From: Paraburkholderia guartelaensis
GTDB taxonomy: Bacteria > Pseudomonadota > Gammaproteobacteria > Burkholderiales > Burkholderiaceae
Length of the DNA stretch: 64,000 nt
NCBI RefSeq assembly: GCF_004353905.1
Contig: NZ_SMOD01000011.1
Span: forward strand, 124,001-188,000
Direction: 5' to 3'
The notes beneath the pieces were generated by a model. The model was not told the DNA's origin, did no database searches, and saw only the letters and a program-made list of their open reading frames with translations. Numbering within the stretch: position 1 is the stretch's first letter; each line of letters begins with the position of its first letter. A program made the position numbers and the translations under genes. This document shows positions 51,395-59,252 of the stretch, piece after piece.

Positions 51395-52096
51395 ATGGCC
51401 AAACGCATTTTTGAAGTCTATCGCTACGACCCGGACAAGGACGCGGCGCCGCGCATGCAATCGTACGAGCTGGAAATCACGCACGAGCGCATGCTGCTCG
51501 ACGCGCTGGTCAAGCTCAAGGAACTGGACGAAACGCTGTCGTTCCGCCGCTCGTGCCGTGAAGGCGTGTGCGGTTCGGACGCCATGAACATCAACGGCAA
51601 GAACGGTCTCGCCTGCCTGACGAACCTGAACGACCTGCCGGCGAAGATCGTGCTGCGTCCGCTGCCGGGCCTGCCCGTCGTGCGCGACCTGATCTGCGAC
51701 TTCACGCAGTTCTTCAACCAGTACCACTCGATCAAGCCGTACCTGATCAACGACACGCCGCCGCCCGAGAAGGAGCGTCTGCAGTCGCCTGAGCAGCGTG
51801 ACGAACTCGATGGCCTGTACGAGTGTATTCTGTGCGCAAGCTGCTCGACTTCGTGCCCGAGCTTCTGGTGGAACCCGGACAAGTTCGTCGGCCCGGCAGG
51901 TCTGCTGCAGGCTTACCGCTTCATCGCAGACAGCCGCGACGAAGCGACCGGCGAGCGCCTCGACAACCTCGAGGACCCGTACCGTCTGTTCCGTTGCCAT
52001 ACGATCATGAACTGCGTCGACGTTTGCCCGAAGGGCCTGAACCCGACGAAGGCGATCGGCAAGATCAAGGAACTGATGTTCCGCCGTGCGGTTTGA
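51395..52096 (+). CDS. sdhB: Succinate dehydrogenase iron-sulfur subunit
   Basis: The 233-residue protein has three clusters: [2Fe-2S] by Cys54, Cys59 and Cys74 with Asp62 as the fourth ligand, as in E. coli; [4Fe-4S] by CILCASCSTSCP; and [3Fe-4S] by CHTIMNCVDVCPKG. It relays electrons from the flavin to ubiquinone at the membrane. The ATG at 51395 is used; a TTG two codons earlier at 51389 is in frame but is less likely. AAAAGGAA lies upstream. It follows sdhA by 28 bases. Confidence 0.97.
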   Translation: MAKRIFEVYRYDPDKDAAPRMQSYELEITHERMLLDALVKLKELDETLSFRRSCREGVCGSDAMNINGKNGLACLTNLNDLPAKIVLRPLPGLPVVRDLICDFTQFFNQYHSIKPYLINDTPPPEKERLQSPEQRDELDGLYECILCASCSTSCPSFWWNPDKFVGPAGLLQAYRFIADSRDEATGERLDNLEDPYRLFRCHTIMNCVDVCPKGLNPTKAIGKIKELMFRRAV

Positions 52097-52111
52097 TGTT
52101 GCTGTTCTGAA

Positions 52112-52378
52112 ATGGAATCGCACCAGTCTGACCCTCTTCGCCGCGCGCGCCTTCGCTGGCGCGCGCGGCGCGGCCTGCTCGAAAATGATCTGATTTTTGA
52201 GCGGTTTTTCGAGCGCTATGAGCATGATCTCAGCGACGCCGACGTGGGCGCTCTTACGCGCTTGCTCGAGCTGAGCGATAACGACCTGATGGACTTGCTG
52301 CTCGCGCGCAAGGAACCAGAAGGCGACCTTGCCGACCCGGACGTGAAGCGGGTGCTGGAGCTGCTTCGGAACGTCTGA
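52112..52378 (+). CDS. sdhE: FAD assembly factor SdhE
   Basis: The 88-residue protein has the RGLLENDLIFERFF motif with the conserved RGxxE that docks SdhA, and a small helix bundle ending LADPDVKRVLELLRN. It helps attach FAD covalently to SdhA. It lies 15 bases after sdhB and before gltA in the same operon, the usual beta-proteobacterial position. Short length and helix pattern match the family. Confidence 0.92.
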   Translation: MESHQSDPLRRARLRWRARRGLLENDLIFERFFERYEHDLSDADVGALTRLLELSDNDLMDLLLARKEPEGDLADPDVKRVLELLRNV

Positions 52379-52457
52379 GCGCGGCGGCATATGGAGGCGC
52401 CGCGCCCGACGTACAAAACTATCGAATCCCGTGTTTATCTTCGATTGAGGATGTGCT

Positions 52458-53759
52458 ATGACCCCGTCTGATGTAAAAGCCACGCTATCGTTCAGCGACA
52501 ATTCGCCGAGCGTCGAACTGCCGATCTACAAGGGCACGATGGGCCCGGATGTGATCGACATCCGCAAACTGTACGGTCAGACCGGCAAGTTCACGTATGA
52601 CCCGGGCTTCATGTCGACGGCGTCGTGCAACTCAGCGATCACGTACATCGACGGGGACAAGGGCGAGCTGCTCTACCGCGGCTACCCGATCGACAACCTC
52701 GCGCAAAACGCCGACTTCCTCGAAACCTGCTACCTGCTGTACCGCGGCGAACTGCCGAACGCGGCGCAGAAGGAAGAGTTCGTGAAGACCGTCACGCAGC
52801 ACACGATGGTTCACGAGCAAATGCAGTTCTTCTTCCGCGGCTTCCGTCGCGACGCGCACCCGATGGCGATTCTGGTCGCCGCAGTCGGCGCGCTGTCGGC
52901 GTTCTATCACGACTCGCTCGACATCAATAACCCGAAGCATCGTGAAGTTTCGGCGATCCGCATGATCGCGAAGCTGCCGACGCTCGTCGCCATGGCGTAC
53001 AAGTACTCGATCGGCCAGCCGTTCGTGTATCCGCAGAACAATCTGTCGTACAGCGCGAACTTCATGCGCATGATGTTCTCGAACCCGTGCGAAGAGTACA
53101 AGGTCAACGACGTGCTCGTGCGCGCACTCGACCGTATCCTGATCCTGCACGCCGACCACGAGCAGAACGCTTCGACCTCGACGGTGCGTCTGGCTGGTTC
53201 GTCGGGCGCGAACCCGTTCGCGTGTATCGCCGCTGGTATCGCCTGTCTGTGGGGCCCGGCGCACGGCGGTGCGAACGAAGCCGCGCTGAACATGCTGGAA
53301 GAAATCGGCTCGCCGGACAAGATTCCTGAGTTCATCAAGCAGGTGAAGGACAAGAACTCGGGCGTGAAGCTGATGGGCTTCGGCCACCGCGTGTACAAGA
53401 ACTACGACCCGCGTGCGAAGCTCATGCGCGAAACGTGCTACGAAGTGCTGAACGAACTCGGTCTGCACGACGATCCGCTCTTCAAGCTCGCCATGCAGCT
53501 CGAAAAGATCGCGCTGGAAGACGAATACTTCGTGTCGCGCAAGCTGTACCCGAACGTCGACTTCTACTCGGGCATCGTGCAGCGCGCGCTGGGCATCCCG
53601 ACCTCGATGTTCACGTGTATCTTCGCGATGGCACGTACGGTGGGCTGGATTGCGCAGTGGAACGAAATGATCGCCGACCCCGAGCAAAAGATCGGCCGTC
53701 CGCGTCAGCTGTTCATCGGCGAAACGCCGCGCGAAGCGAAGCCGATCTCGCAACGCTAA
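52458..53759 (+). CDS. gltA: Citrate synthase (type II)
   Basis: The 433-residue enzyme has the type II citrate synthase features: an N-terminal beta-domain (ELPIYKGTMGPDVIDIRKLY), the catalytic HADHEQNASTSTVR near 231, WGPAHGGANEAALNM with the second His, GFGHRVYKNYDPRAKLM, and the Asp of NVDFYSGIV. It condenses oxaloacetate with acetyl-CoA; type II enzymes are hexameric and inhibited by NADH. It ends the sdh operon, 79 bases after sdhE, with GGATGTG as its ribosome site, and is followed by a terminator. Confidence 0.97.
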   Translation: MTPSDVKATLSFSDNSPSVELPIYKGTMGPDVIDIRKLYGQTGKFTYDPGFMSTASCNSAITYIDGDKGELLYRGYPIDNLAQNADFLETCYLLYRGELPNAAQKEEFVKTVTQHTMVHEQMQFFFRGFRRDAHPMAILVAAVGALSAFYHDSLDINNPKHREVSAIRMIAKLPTLVAMAYKYSIGQPFVYPQNNLSYSANFMRMMFSNPCEEYKVNDVLVRALDRILILHADHEQNASTSTVRLAGSSGANPFACIAAGIACLWGPAHGGANEAALNMLEEIGSPDKIPEFIKQVKDKNSGVKLMGFGHRVYKNYDPRAKLMRETCYEVLNELGLHDDPLFKLAMQLEKIALEDEYFVSRKLYPNVDFYSGIVQRALGIPTSMFTCIFAMARTVGWIAQWNEMIADPEQKIGRPRQLFIGETPREAKPISQR

Positions 53760-53815
53760 GCAGTTTCGCTTTGGCCACGGCGCGCTCGATGGCGCGCCGC
53801 GTGCAAGCCTTCATG

Positions 53816-53853
53816 CAAACGCCCCGACGGGTTATCGCTCGACGGGGCGTTTG
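53816..53853. terminator. Hairpin terminator after gltA
   Basis: CAAACGCCCC (53816-53825) pairs with GGGGCGTTTG (53844-53853), 57 bases after the gltA stop. Convergent placement before the VOC gene suggests use from both sides. Confidence 0.75.
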
Positions 53854-53875
53854 CTATTTGAGTCCGCGGTAGCGT

Positions 53876-54340
53876 TCAAATCCAGCCGTCGATCTTCAGC
53901 CCGCTCGCCGCTTCCGCCTCCTCGCGCGTGACCTCGCGCACCGTTTCGCCGAAGCTCCAAACATGGCCTTCGGGGTCGCATGCCACATAGACGCGGTCGC
54001 CGTAGAACTGGTCCGCTGGCTCGCGGATGATCTTTGCACCGGCGGCGCGGGCGCGCTCGCAATGCGCGTCGAGGCCGCTTTTCAACTGCACGTGGACCGA
54101 CTGCGTGTTCTTGCCTTCCAGTTCGGCGGGGCTCGTGTAGGGCATGCCGGGCCAGCCGCCGCAAATCATCACGTAGCCGTCGCCAAAGCGCATTTCCGAG
54201 TGGCCGAGCTTCCCGTCCGCGGACGTGACGACGAACTGGCGCGTGAAGCCGAACGCTTTTTCGAGCCAGTCGAGCGCGGCGAACGGGTCGCGATAGTAGA
54301 TGGCAGACCCAAAGGCCGGGCGCGGCGAGGTGTTGCTCAT
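53876..54340 (-). CDS. VOC-family (glyoxalase/bleomycin-resistance fold) protein
   Basis: The 154-residue protein has two beta-alpha-beta-beta-beta units: AIYYRDPFAALDWLEKAFGF and HSEMRFGDGYVMICGGWPG in the first, VQLKSGLDAHCERARAAGA and QFYGDRVYVACDPEGHVWSF in the second. These match the PhnB/COG2764-type VOC proteins. The fold hosts varied reactions and metal binding, including glyoxalase, dioxygenase and resistance proteins, so no specific activity can be named. It is an isolated gene facing the alpha/beta hydrolase gene. The ATG at 54340 follows an AGGAGACAAGC site. Confidence 0.85.
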   Translation of the reverse strand: MSNTSPRPAFGSAIYYRDPFAALDWLEKAFGFTRQFVVTSADGKLGHSEMRFGDGYVMICGGWPGMPYTSPAELEGKNTQSVHVQLKSGLDAHCERARAAGAKIIREPADQFYGDRVYVACDPEGHVWSFGETVREVTREEAEAASGLKIDGWI

Positions 54341-54503
54341 GCTTGTCTCCTGGGCTGTATGTGTGACGAATCTAGCACCGGCGTGGTGCGATTGCGCGCA
54401 GCGCGCTCACGGGCGGCCTTTACCTCCCACGTAATCGTCAGCGCGCACCGCATCGACGACGATGTCGCTCATCGGCACACCCCACCCGCAAGGAGCGACG
54501 ACC

Positions 54504-55352
54504 ATGGCACGCGACACCTTCAACGCCCGCCAACCCGGCTACATCCACATCGACGACGATACCGCGCTGCACTATCGCGACTGGGGCGACGACGCGCCGC
54601 TCGTGTTCCTCTCGGGCTGGACGCTCAATGCCGACATGTGGAACTACCAATGCGCGCCGCTCGCGGACGCGGGTTTTCGCTGCGTGGCCTACGACCGGCG
54701 CGGGCATGGACGCTCCAGCGACCCTGGACGCGGCTACGACTACGACACGCTCGCCGACGATCTCGAAGCCGTGCTCTCCGCCCGAGATTTGGCGCGAGTC
54801 ACGCTGGTCGGCCATTCGTTCGCGAGCGGTGAGATCGTGCGTTATTTGAGCCGTCACGGCTCGCGCCGCGTGGCGGGCATCGTGCTGGTCTCGCCGGCAT
54901 CGACGCCTTTCTTGCTCAAGACTGCTGACAATCCTGGTGGGCTCGATCCGAGCCTTTTCGAAGCGTCGATCGAAGAGATGCTCACGTCGTTTCCCGACTG
55001 GATCTCGCGGCGCGCCGAAGCGTACTTCAGCCCCGGTACGGCGCACACGGTTATCCAGTGGACGGCCGACATGATGCTGGACGCGTCGCTCTACGGCGCG
55101 GCGCAACTATCGCGCGTACAGATGATCACCGACTTTCGCCGCGAACTGGCCGCGATCGACGTGCCGGCGCTCGTGCTGCACGGGGATTGCGATGCCTCGG
55201 CGCCGCTCGAGATCACCGGACACCCGACTGCTGCCGCGCTCGAAAACGCGGTGCTGAAGGTGTATGAGGGCGGCACGCATGGCATGTACTTCAACCACGC
55301 AGCGCGCGTGAACGACGATATCCGCGCGTTCGTTACGCGGTGGCAGGCGTGA
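54504..55352 (+). CDS. Alpha/beta hydrolase of the non-heme chloroperoxidase/perhydrolase type
   Basis: The 282-residue protein is close to bacterial cofactor-free haloperoxidases: DRRGHGRSSDPGRGYDYDTLADDL, the nucleophile Ser105 in VGHSFASGEIVRYLSRHG, FLLKTADNPGGLD, the acid Asp in LHGDCDASAPLE and the His in GGTHGMYFNH. The elbow reads GHSFA instead of GxSxG, an Ala replacing the last Gly, which is unusual. It may be an esterase or perhydrolase. An AAGGAGCGACG site before ATG 54504 fixes the start well. It is divergent from the VOC gene and no linked pathway is visible. Confidence 0.86.
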   Translation: MARDTFNARQPGYIHIDDDTALHYRDWGDDAPLVFLSGWTLNADMWNYQCAPLADAGFRCVAYDRRGHGRSSDPGRGYDYDTLADDLEAVLSARDLARVTLVGHSFASGEIVRYLSRHGSRRVAGIVLVSPASTPFLLKTADNPGGLDPSLFEASIEEMLTSFPDWISRRAEAYFSPGTAHTVIQWTADMMLDASLYGAAQLSRVQMITDFRRELAAIDVPALVLHGDCDASAPLEITGHPTAAALENAVLKVYEGGTHGMYFNHAARVNDDIRAFVTRWQA

Positions 55353-55585
55353 AACGCGACACGGCCAGCTAGCGGATAGACGTCTCGGATACAAGTCGTA
55401 ATCAGGGTCTGGCCGCTCAAACCGGGCGCAAAGGAATAGCGCCCCCGCGCCCCACGTTTTGCAGATGACACGCGGCCAGTGCGAGCCAACGCGCGCGCCG
55501 CGTGCCAGGCGTACCGATGGAGTCTTCACGGCCAAGGCGCACAGCCCGTGCGCCACGAGGCCGGTCCGTCGAGAGGGGCGACATC

Positions 55586-56071
55586 ATGCGCAAACTTCTC
55601 GCCTTCACTGCGCTGGCCTGTCTGCTGGGCGCCTGCACGACGCCGGTCGCGTCGCAGCAGGCCGCGGACGCAGCCTATTACCCGCCGCCCGACTGCCGCA
55701 CCGTCACCGGCACCGCCGAGATCGACGGCGCGCCGCAGGTGATCAGCGGTCTCGCCTGCCTGCAGCCCGACGGCACCTGGCAGATCGTGCAGGGTAATGA
55801 CGGCACGCTCGTCTACCCGATAGCATGGACCGACGCGACGACCTGGTACGCCGGCCCATGGTACGGCTGGTGGCCGCCGGTGTTCGTGGGCGGCGCGTTC
55901 GTGTTCGTCGATCACTTCCATCACTTTCATCACATGGATCACGTCTTTCCGGGCGGCCCGCATATGCATCCGGTGCCCGGCATGCACGGCGGATTTCATG
56001 GCGGCTTCCACGGTGGTCATGACGGCGTCTGGAGCGGGACGGGGGGCATGCACGGGGGCTCTCATCGCTGA
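55586..56071 (+). CDS. His-rich exported lipoprotein of unknown function
   Basis: The 161-residue product has a lipoprotein signal with lipobox LGAC and Cys17. The middle (CRTVTGTAEIDGAPQVISGL and ACLQPDGTWQIVQ) has a pattern seen in small envelope lipoproteins. The last third is a low-complexity tail with a hydrophobic step (WWPPVFVGGAFVFVDHF) and then about 14 His in about 53 residues, together with many Gly and Met, ending in GGF/GGH repeats. Such tails bind Ni, Cu or Zn in other proteins. It lies 74 bases before a two-component system, so it may be part of a metal- or envelope-stress response. I do not recognise a named family. Confidence 0.75.
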   Translation: MRKLLAFTALACLLGACTTPVASQQAADAAYYPPPDCRTVTGTAEIDGAPQVISGLACLQPDGTWQIVQGNDGTLVYPIAWTDATTWYAGPWYGWWPPVFVGGAFVFVDHFHHFHHMDHVFPGGPHMHPVPGMHGGFHGGFHGGHDGVWSGTGGMHGGSHR

Positions 56072-56145
56072 AACACACCGCACGGCCTGATTTGCGCACG
56101 GCGAATCCTTTATGATGGAGCGCGCCTTCCCACCCGAGACGCTCC

Positions 56146-57498
56146 ATGTTTTTTGCCGCGCATTCCCTGCATCGCCGCTTGAGCATTGCGATCGGCACGC
56201 TCGCGATCCTTGTCGGCGTGCTAGGTGCGCTCGGCACCTTCCTCGTCGTGCGCAGTCTCGCCGCCGAGTTCAACACGACGCTGCGCGACGCAGCAGCGCA
56301 CGTTCAGACTGGCGTGCCGCATCGCGCGATCGAGCCGCGCGGCGACAGCGACGCCGCCGACAATTTCGTCGTGCAGATCTGGTCCGCTGACGACGGCGCG
56401 GTTCCGAGCCGCACGAGCAACGCGCGTATCGCGCTGCCGCGCGCACAAAGCGGTTTCTCGTCCGTCGAATACGACGGCGAGTCCTGGGACGTGTTCGCGC
56501 TCGCCGCCGGCGACGAATACATTCAGGTCGCCGAATCGCGCAGCATGCGCAATCGCAACGCCTTGCGCGTGGCGTTCTGGAGCCTGTTGCCGGTACTCGC
56601 GCTGCTGCCACTGCTCGCGCTCACGATCGCGGTGACGGTGCGCGTTTCGCTGCGGCCGCTGGAGCGCGTCGGGCGGCGCGCGGCGAAGGTCGATCTACAC
56701 GACCTCAAGCCGCTCGAAGTGGGGCAGGCGCCCGTCGAATTGCGTCCCTTCGTCGAGTCGATCAATCGCATGATCGAGCGCCTTTCCGTGCTCGTGAACG
56801 CCGAGCGCATGTTCATCGCCGATGCCGCGCACGAACTGCGCTCGCCGATCTCCGCCATGCAGTTGCAGATCGACAACCTGCGCAATGCGCCGCCCGAACA
56901 GTACCCGGAGCGCTTCGAGGAACTGCGCCGCGGCATCGTGCGCACTGGGGCGCTCGTTTCGCAACTCCTCGGCCTGGCGCGCGCTGAGATCGGCAGCACG
57001 CAACGCGTGCTGGCGGAGGTGCCGCTCGCGCAAGTCGTCACGGACGTGCTGGCCGATCTGCTGCCGCTCGCCGACGCGCGCGGTGTCGATCTGGGCGTGA
57101 CGCGCCTCGACGACGTGACGGTGCGCGCCACCGAAACCGACATGCGCGTGCTCGTGCGCAATCTCGTGGACAATGCGATTCGCTATAGCCACGCCGGCGC
57201 GAACGTGGACGTGGCAGTGCGCCGCGAGGACAAAGGTGTCGTCATCGACGTGACCGACAACGGGCCCGGCATTGCCGAAGCCGATTTGCCGCGCGTGTTC
57301 GACCGGTTTTTCCGCGCGGGTGGTCAGCGGGGTGACCAGCAGAATGACCATGACTCGCACGGCAGCGGCCTCGGCCTCGCCATCGCGCAGGCGGTGGCGC
57401 GCAGCTATCGCGGGTGCGTGACGCTCGCGAACCGGCGCGACGGACAAAGCGGCATCGTCGCGCGTATCGAACTACCGCGCGAGTTGCTGCGCGCGTGA
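56146..57498 (+). CDS. Sensor histidine kinase (OmpR-family partner, PmrB/QseC-like)
   Basis: The 450-residue kinase has helix one at about 14-36 (LAILVGVLGALGTFLVVRSL), a periplasmic domain of about 105 residues, helix two at 145-166 (LLPVLALLPLLALTIAVTV), a HAMP stretch, the HisKA phospho-His229 in AADAAHELRSPISAMQLQ (shown in part), the N box NLVDNAIRYS, G1 DNGPGIAEADLPRVFDRFF and G2 GSGLGLAIAQ. The small periplasmic domain is like QseC or PmrB kinases. The gene precedes its response regulator, the reverse of the usual order, with 71 bases between. The signal is unknown. Confidence 0.93.
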   Translation: MFFAAHSLHRRLSIAIGTLAILVGVLGALGTFLVVRSLAAEFNTTLRDAAAHVQTGVPHRAIEPRGDSDAADNFVVQIWSADDGAVPSRTSNARIALPRAQSGFSSVEYDGESWDVFALAAGDEYIQVAESRSMRNRNALRVAFWSLLPVLALLPLLALTIAVTVRVSLRPLERVGRRAAKVDLHDLKPLEVGQAPVELRPFVESINRMIERLSVLVNAERMFIADAAHELRSPISAMQLQIDNLRNAPPEQYPERFEELRRGIVRTGALVSQLLGLARAEIGSTQRVLAEVPLAQVVTDVLADLLPLADARGVDLGVTRLDDVTVRATETDMRVLVRNLVDNAIRYSHAGANVDVAVRREDKGVVIDVTDNGPGIAEADLPRVFDRFFRAGGQRGDQQNDHDSHGSGLGLAIAQAVARSYRGCVTLANRRDGQSGIVARIELPRELLRA

Positions 57499-57569
57499 GT
57501 GTCGCGTCGATCTAGCAAACGCAGGTCAGGCAAAATCCAGGGAAGCATGCGAAACAAAGGACGGACACG

Positions 57570-58226
57570 ATGCGCATTCTGCTGATCGAAGACGATCTGC
57601 TGATCGGCCCAGCGCTGCTGCGAGCGTTGAAGGACGCGTCATACAGCGTCGACTGGGTGCGCACGGGCGAGAGCGGTCGCGACGCCATTCGCGACGGCTC
57701 GTACACGGCAGTGCTTCTCGACCTGGGTCTCGGCGACATGAGCGGGCTCGACGTGCTGCGCGCGCTGCGCGAGTCGGCGGACGCCACGCCCGTGCTCATC
57801 ATCACCGCGCGCGACGACGTGGACACGCGCGTGGAAGGCCTCGATCTCGGCGCCGACGACTATCTCGTGAAGCCATTCGAGAGCAAGGAACTGCTCGCGC
57901 GCATCCGCGCCGTGGTGCGGCGCAAGTCGGGCTTTGCCTCGCCGACCATGGGCAGCGGCCGCGTCACGCTCGACATGAACGCGCGCCGCCTCACGTTCGA
58001 TGGCCAGTCCGACGATCTCTCCGCGCGCGAATATGCACTCATGCTCGCGCTGCTCGAGCGGCCAGGCGCGATTCTGTCGCGTCAGCAAATCGAGGAGCGC
58101 CTGTATGGCTGGGGCGAGGAAGTGGAAAGCAACGCGGTGGATGCCGTGATCTACAGCGTGCGCCGCAAGTTCGGCCACGCGGTGATCCGCAATGTGCGCG
58201 GGCTCGGCTGGGCCGTGTGCGTGTGA
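57570..58226 (+). CDS. OmpR-family response regulator
   Basis: The 218-residue protein has a receiver domain with E7/D8/D9, the phospho-acceptor D51 in VLLDLGLGDMSG, the VLIITARDDVDTRVEGLDLGADDYLVKPF stretch (quoted in part) with the conserved Lys, and a C-terminal winged helix (LSAREYALMLALLERPGAILSR and VDAVIYSVRRKFG). It pairs with the kinase before it. The ribosome site is AAGGACGG. Regulated genes are not identified; the His-rich lipoprotein gene just upstream is a natural candidate. Confidence 0.93.
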   Translation: MRILLIEDDLLIGPALLRALKDASYSVDWVRTGESGRDAIRDGSYTAVLLDLGLGDMSGLDVLRALRESADATPVLIITARDDVDTRVEGLDLGADDYLVKPFESKELLARIRAVVRRKSGFASPTMGSGRVTLDMNARRLTFDGQSDDLSAREYALMLALLERPGAILSRQQIEERLYGWGEEVESNAVDAVIYSVRRKFGHAVIRNVRGLGWAVCV

Positions 58227-58246
58227 GCGCCGGAACAATCGAAGAT

Positions 58247-58274
58247 AAAAAAAGCGCGCAAAAAGCTGCGCGCT
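58247..58274 (-). terminator. Terminator of the TerB-like gene
   Basis: On the minus strand AGCGCGC, an 8-base loop and GCGCGCT are followed by a run of seven T (from AAAAAAA at 58247-58253). A second perfect hairpin at 58284-58306 (GCGGCGAGC/GCTCGCCGC) lies beside it and may serve the response-regulator gene. Confidence 0.82.
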
Positions 58275-58347
58275 GTAAAAGCTGCGGCGAGCGCGGGGCT
58301 CGCCGCGTGGCGCGATGCGCGGGGGAAGGCACGCATCGCGCTCGAAC

Positions 58348-58755
58348 TTACGCCAGCAGGCGCTGCCAGGGTTCCTTCTGCCATGCGCGACTAAGCGAGG
58401 CGAGCAGCGCGACTTCGCTTTCGGCCACGTGCCGGTCCGAATACACGGCCACATGGCACAGATTCAGCACTTCGGCACGCAGCGCGGGATCGTCGAGTTC
58501 GCGCATCACCTGCTGCATCACGTCGGAGTCGAGCTTGCACGCATCGCTCCAGTTCAGGTGCGAAGTGGTTTGCAAGTCTTCGCACAGGCCCTTGAGGATG
58601 TCGCCGAATTCACCGGGCGCGAGGCCGAGCCGGTCGGCAAGGCGCGCGCGATGGACTGCCGCAAGCTCCTCGCTGCTCAGGTGGCCGTCTGCGAGAAGCG
58701 CGACGGCGACGATCCGGCCCGCGGCTTGCGGGCTGTTGCAGGTATAGGTACGCAT
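58348..58755 (-). CDS. TerB-like tellurite-resistance-type protein
   Basis: The 135-residue, mainly helical protein resembles the TerB family: AAGRIVAVALLADGHLSSEELAAVHR near 12 and LCHVAVYSDRHVAESEVALLASLSRAW at the end carry the acidic metal-binding turns that TerB-like proteins use (DGHLSSEE and DRHVAESE). TerB domains are associated with stress and metal-related membrane complexes. The ATG at 58755 has AGGATTCC as ribosome site. It lies 55 bases after a zinc-ribbon gene and in the same orientation as a TerC-family gene. Membership of a working Ter complex is inferred from neighbours only. Confidence 0.78.
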   Translation of the reverse strand: MRTYTCNSPQAAGRIVAVALLADGHLSSEELAAVHRARLADRLGLAPGEFGDILKGLCEDLQTTSHLNWSDACKLDSDVMQQVMRELDDPALRAEVLNLCHVAVYSDRHVAESEVALLASLSRAWQKEPWQRLLA

Positions 58756-58810
58756 GGTCAGGAATCCTCTAAAAACGTGATGTCGATAAAACGGCAAGCG
58801 GAGCAGCGGC

Positions 58811-59104
58811 TCAGTCGAAGATGTCCTGTAGCCACGATTTGCGGCGATGGCTATTGCCGCGGTAGCTTTCGTGAGCGCGGCGCGGGGCATAGTCGCCGTG
58901 TTGCGCGCCGTGCTTCGGGCCGTGCTGGCGGAATGCCTGTGCATCGTCTTCGTTGCGATAGTGCCGGTTGCCGCTGCGTTCGATCAGCTTGTCGAGTTCG
59001 CCGCGATCGAGCCAGACGCCGCGACACTGCGGGCAGTAGTCGAGTTCGACGCCCTGACGCTCAGTGAGCGAGAGGGTGACGTCAGGGCAGTTGGGGCATT
59101 TCAT
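58811..59104 (-). CDS. Zinc-ribbon (TFIIB-type zinc finger) protein
   Basis: The 97-residue protein starts MKCPNCPDVTL and later reads LDYCPQCRGVWLDRGELDKLIE. The two CxxC pairs (Cys3/Cys6 and about Cys24/Cys27) form the zf-TFIIB ribbon common in small bacterial proteins, with the invariant RGVWLDRGELDKL. The C-terminal half is His/Arg/Gln-rich (FRQHGPKHGAQHGDYAP) and probably disordered, ending KSWLQDIFD. The ATG at 59104 follows TGGAGCG. Role unknown; zinc binding is expected. Confidence 0.82.
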   Translation of the reverse strand: MKCPNCPDVTLSLTERQGVELDYCPQCRGVWLDRGELDKLIERSGNRHYRNEDDAQAFRQHGPKHGAQHGDYAPRRAHESYRGNSHRRKSWLQDIFD

Positions 59105-59252
59105 GATGCGCTCCATGATGAGTGACAGGTCATCGAGGCCCTTGCCGTCTTGCGTGAAGGGCAGTGCGGCCTCGATGGAAACCATCCTGACAGAGCAAAA
59201 TGAGCGAAGAATGAGGAGCGCACGGGGCGCTCCGTTTGCGTCGGCTTCGGCC

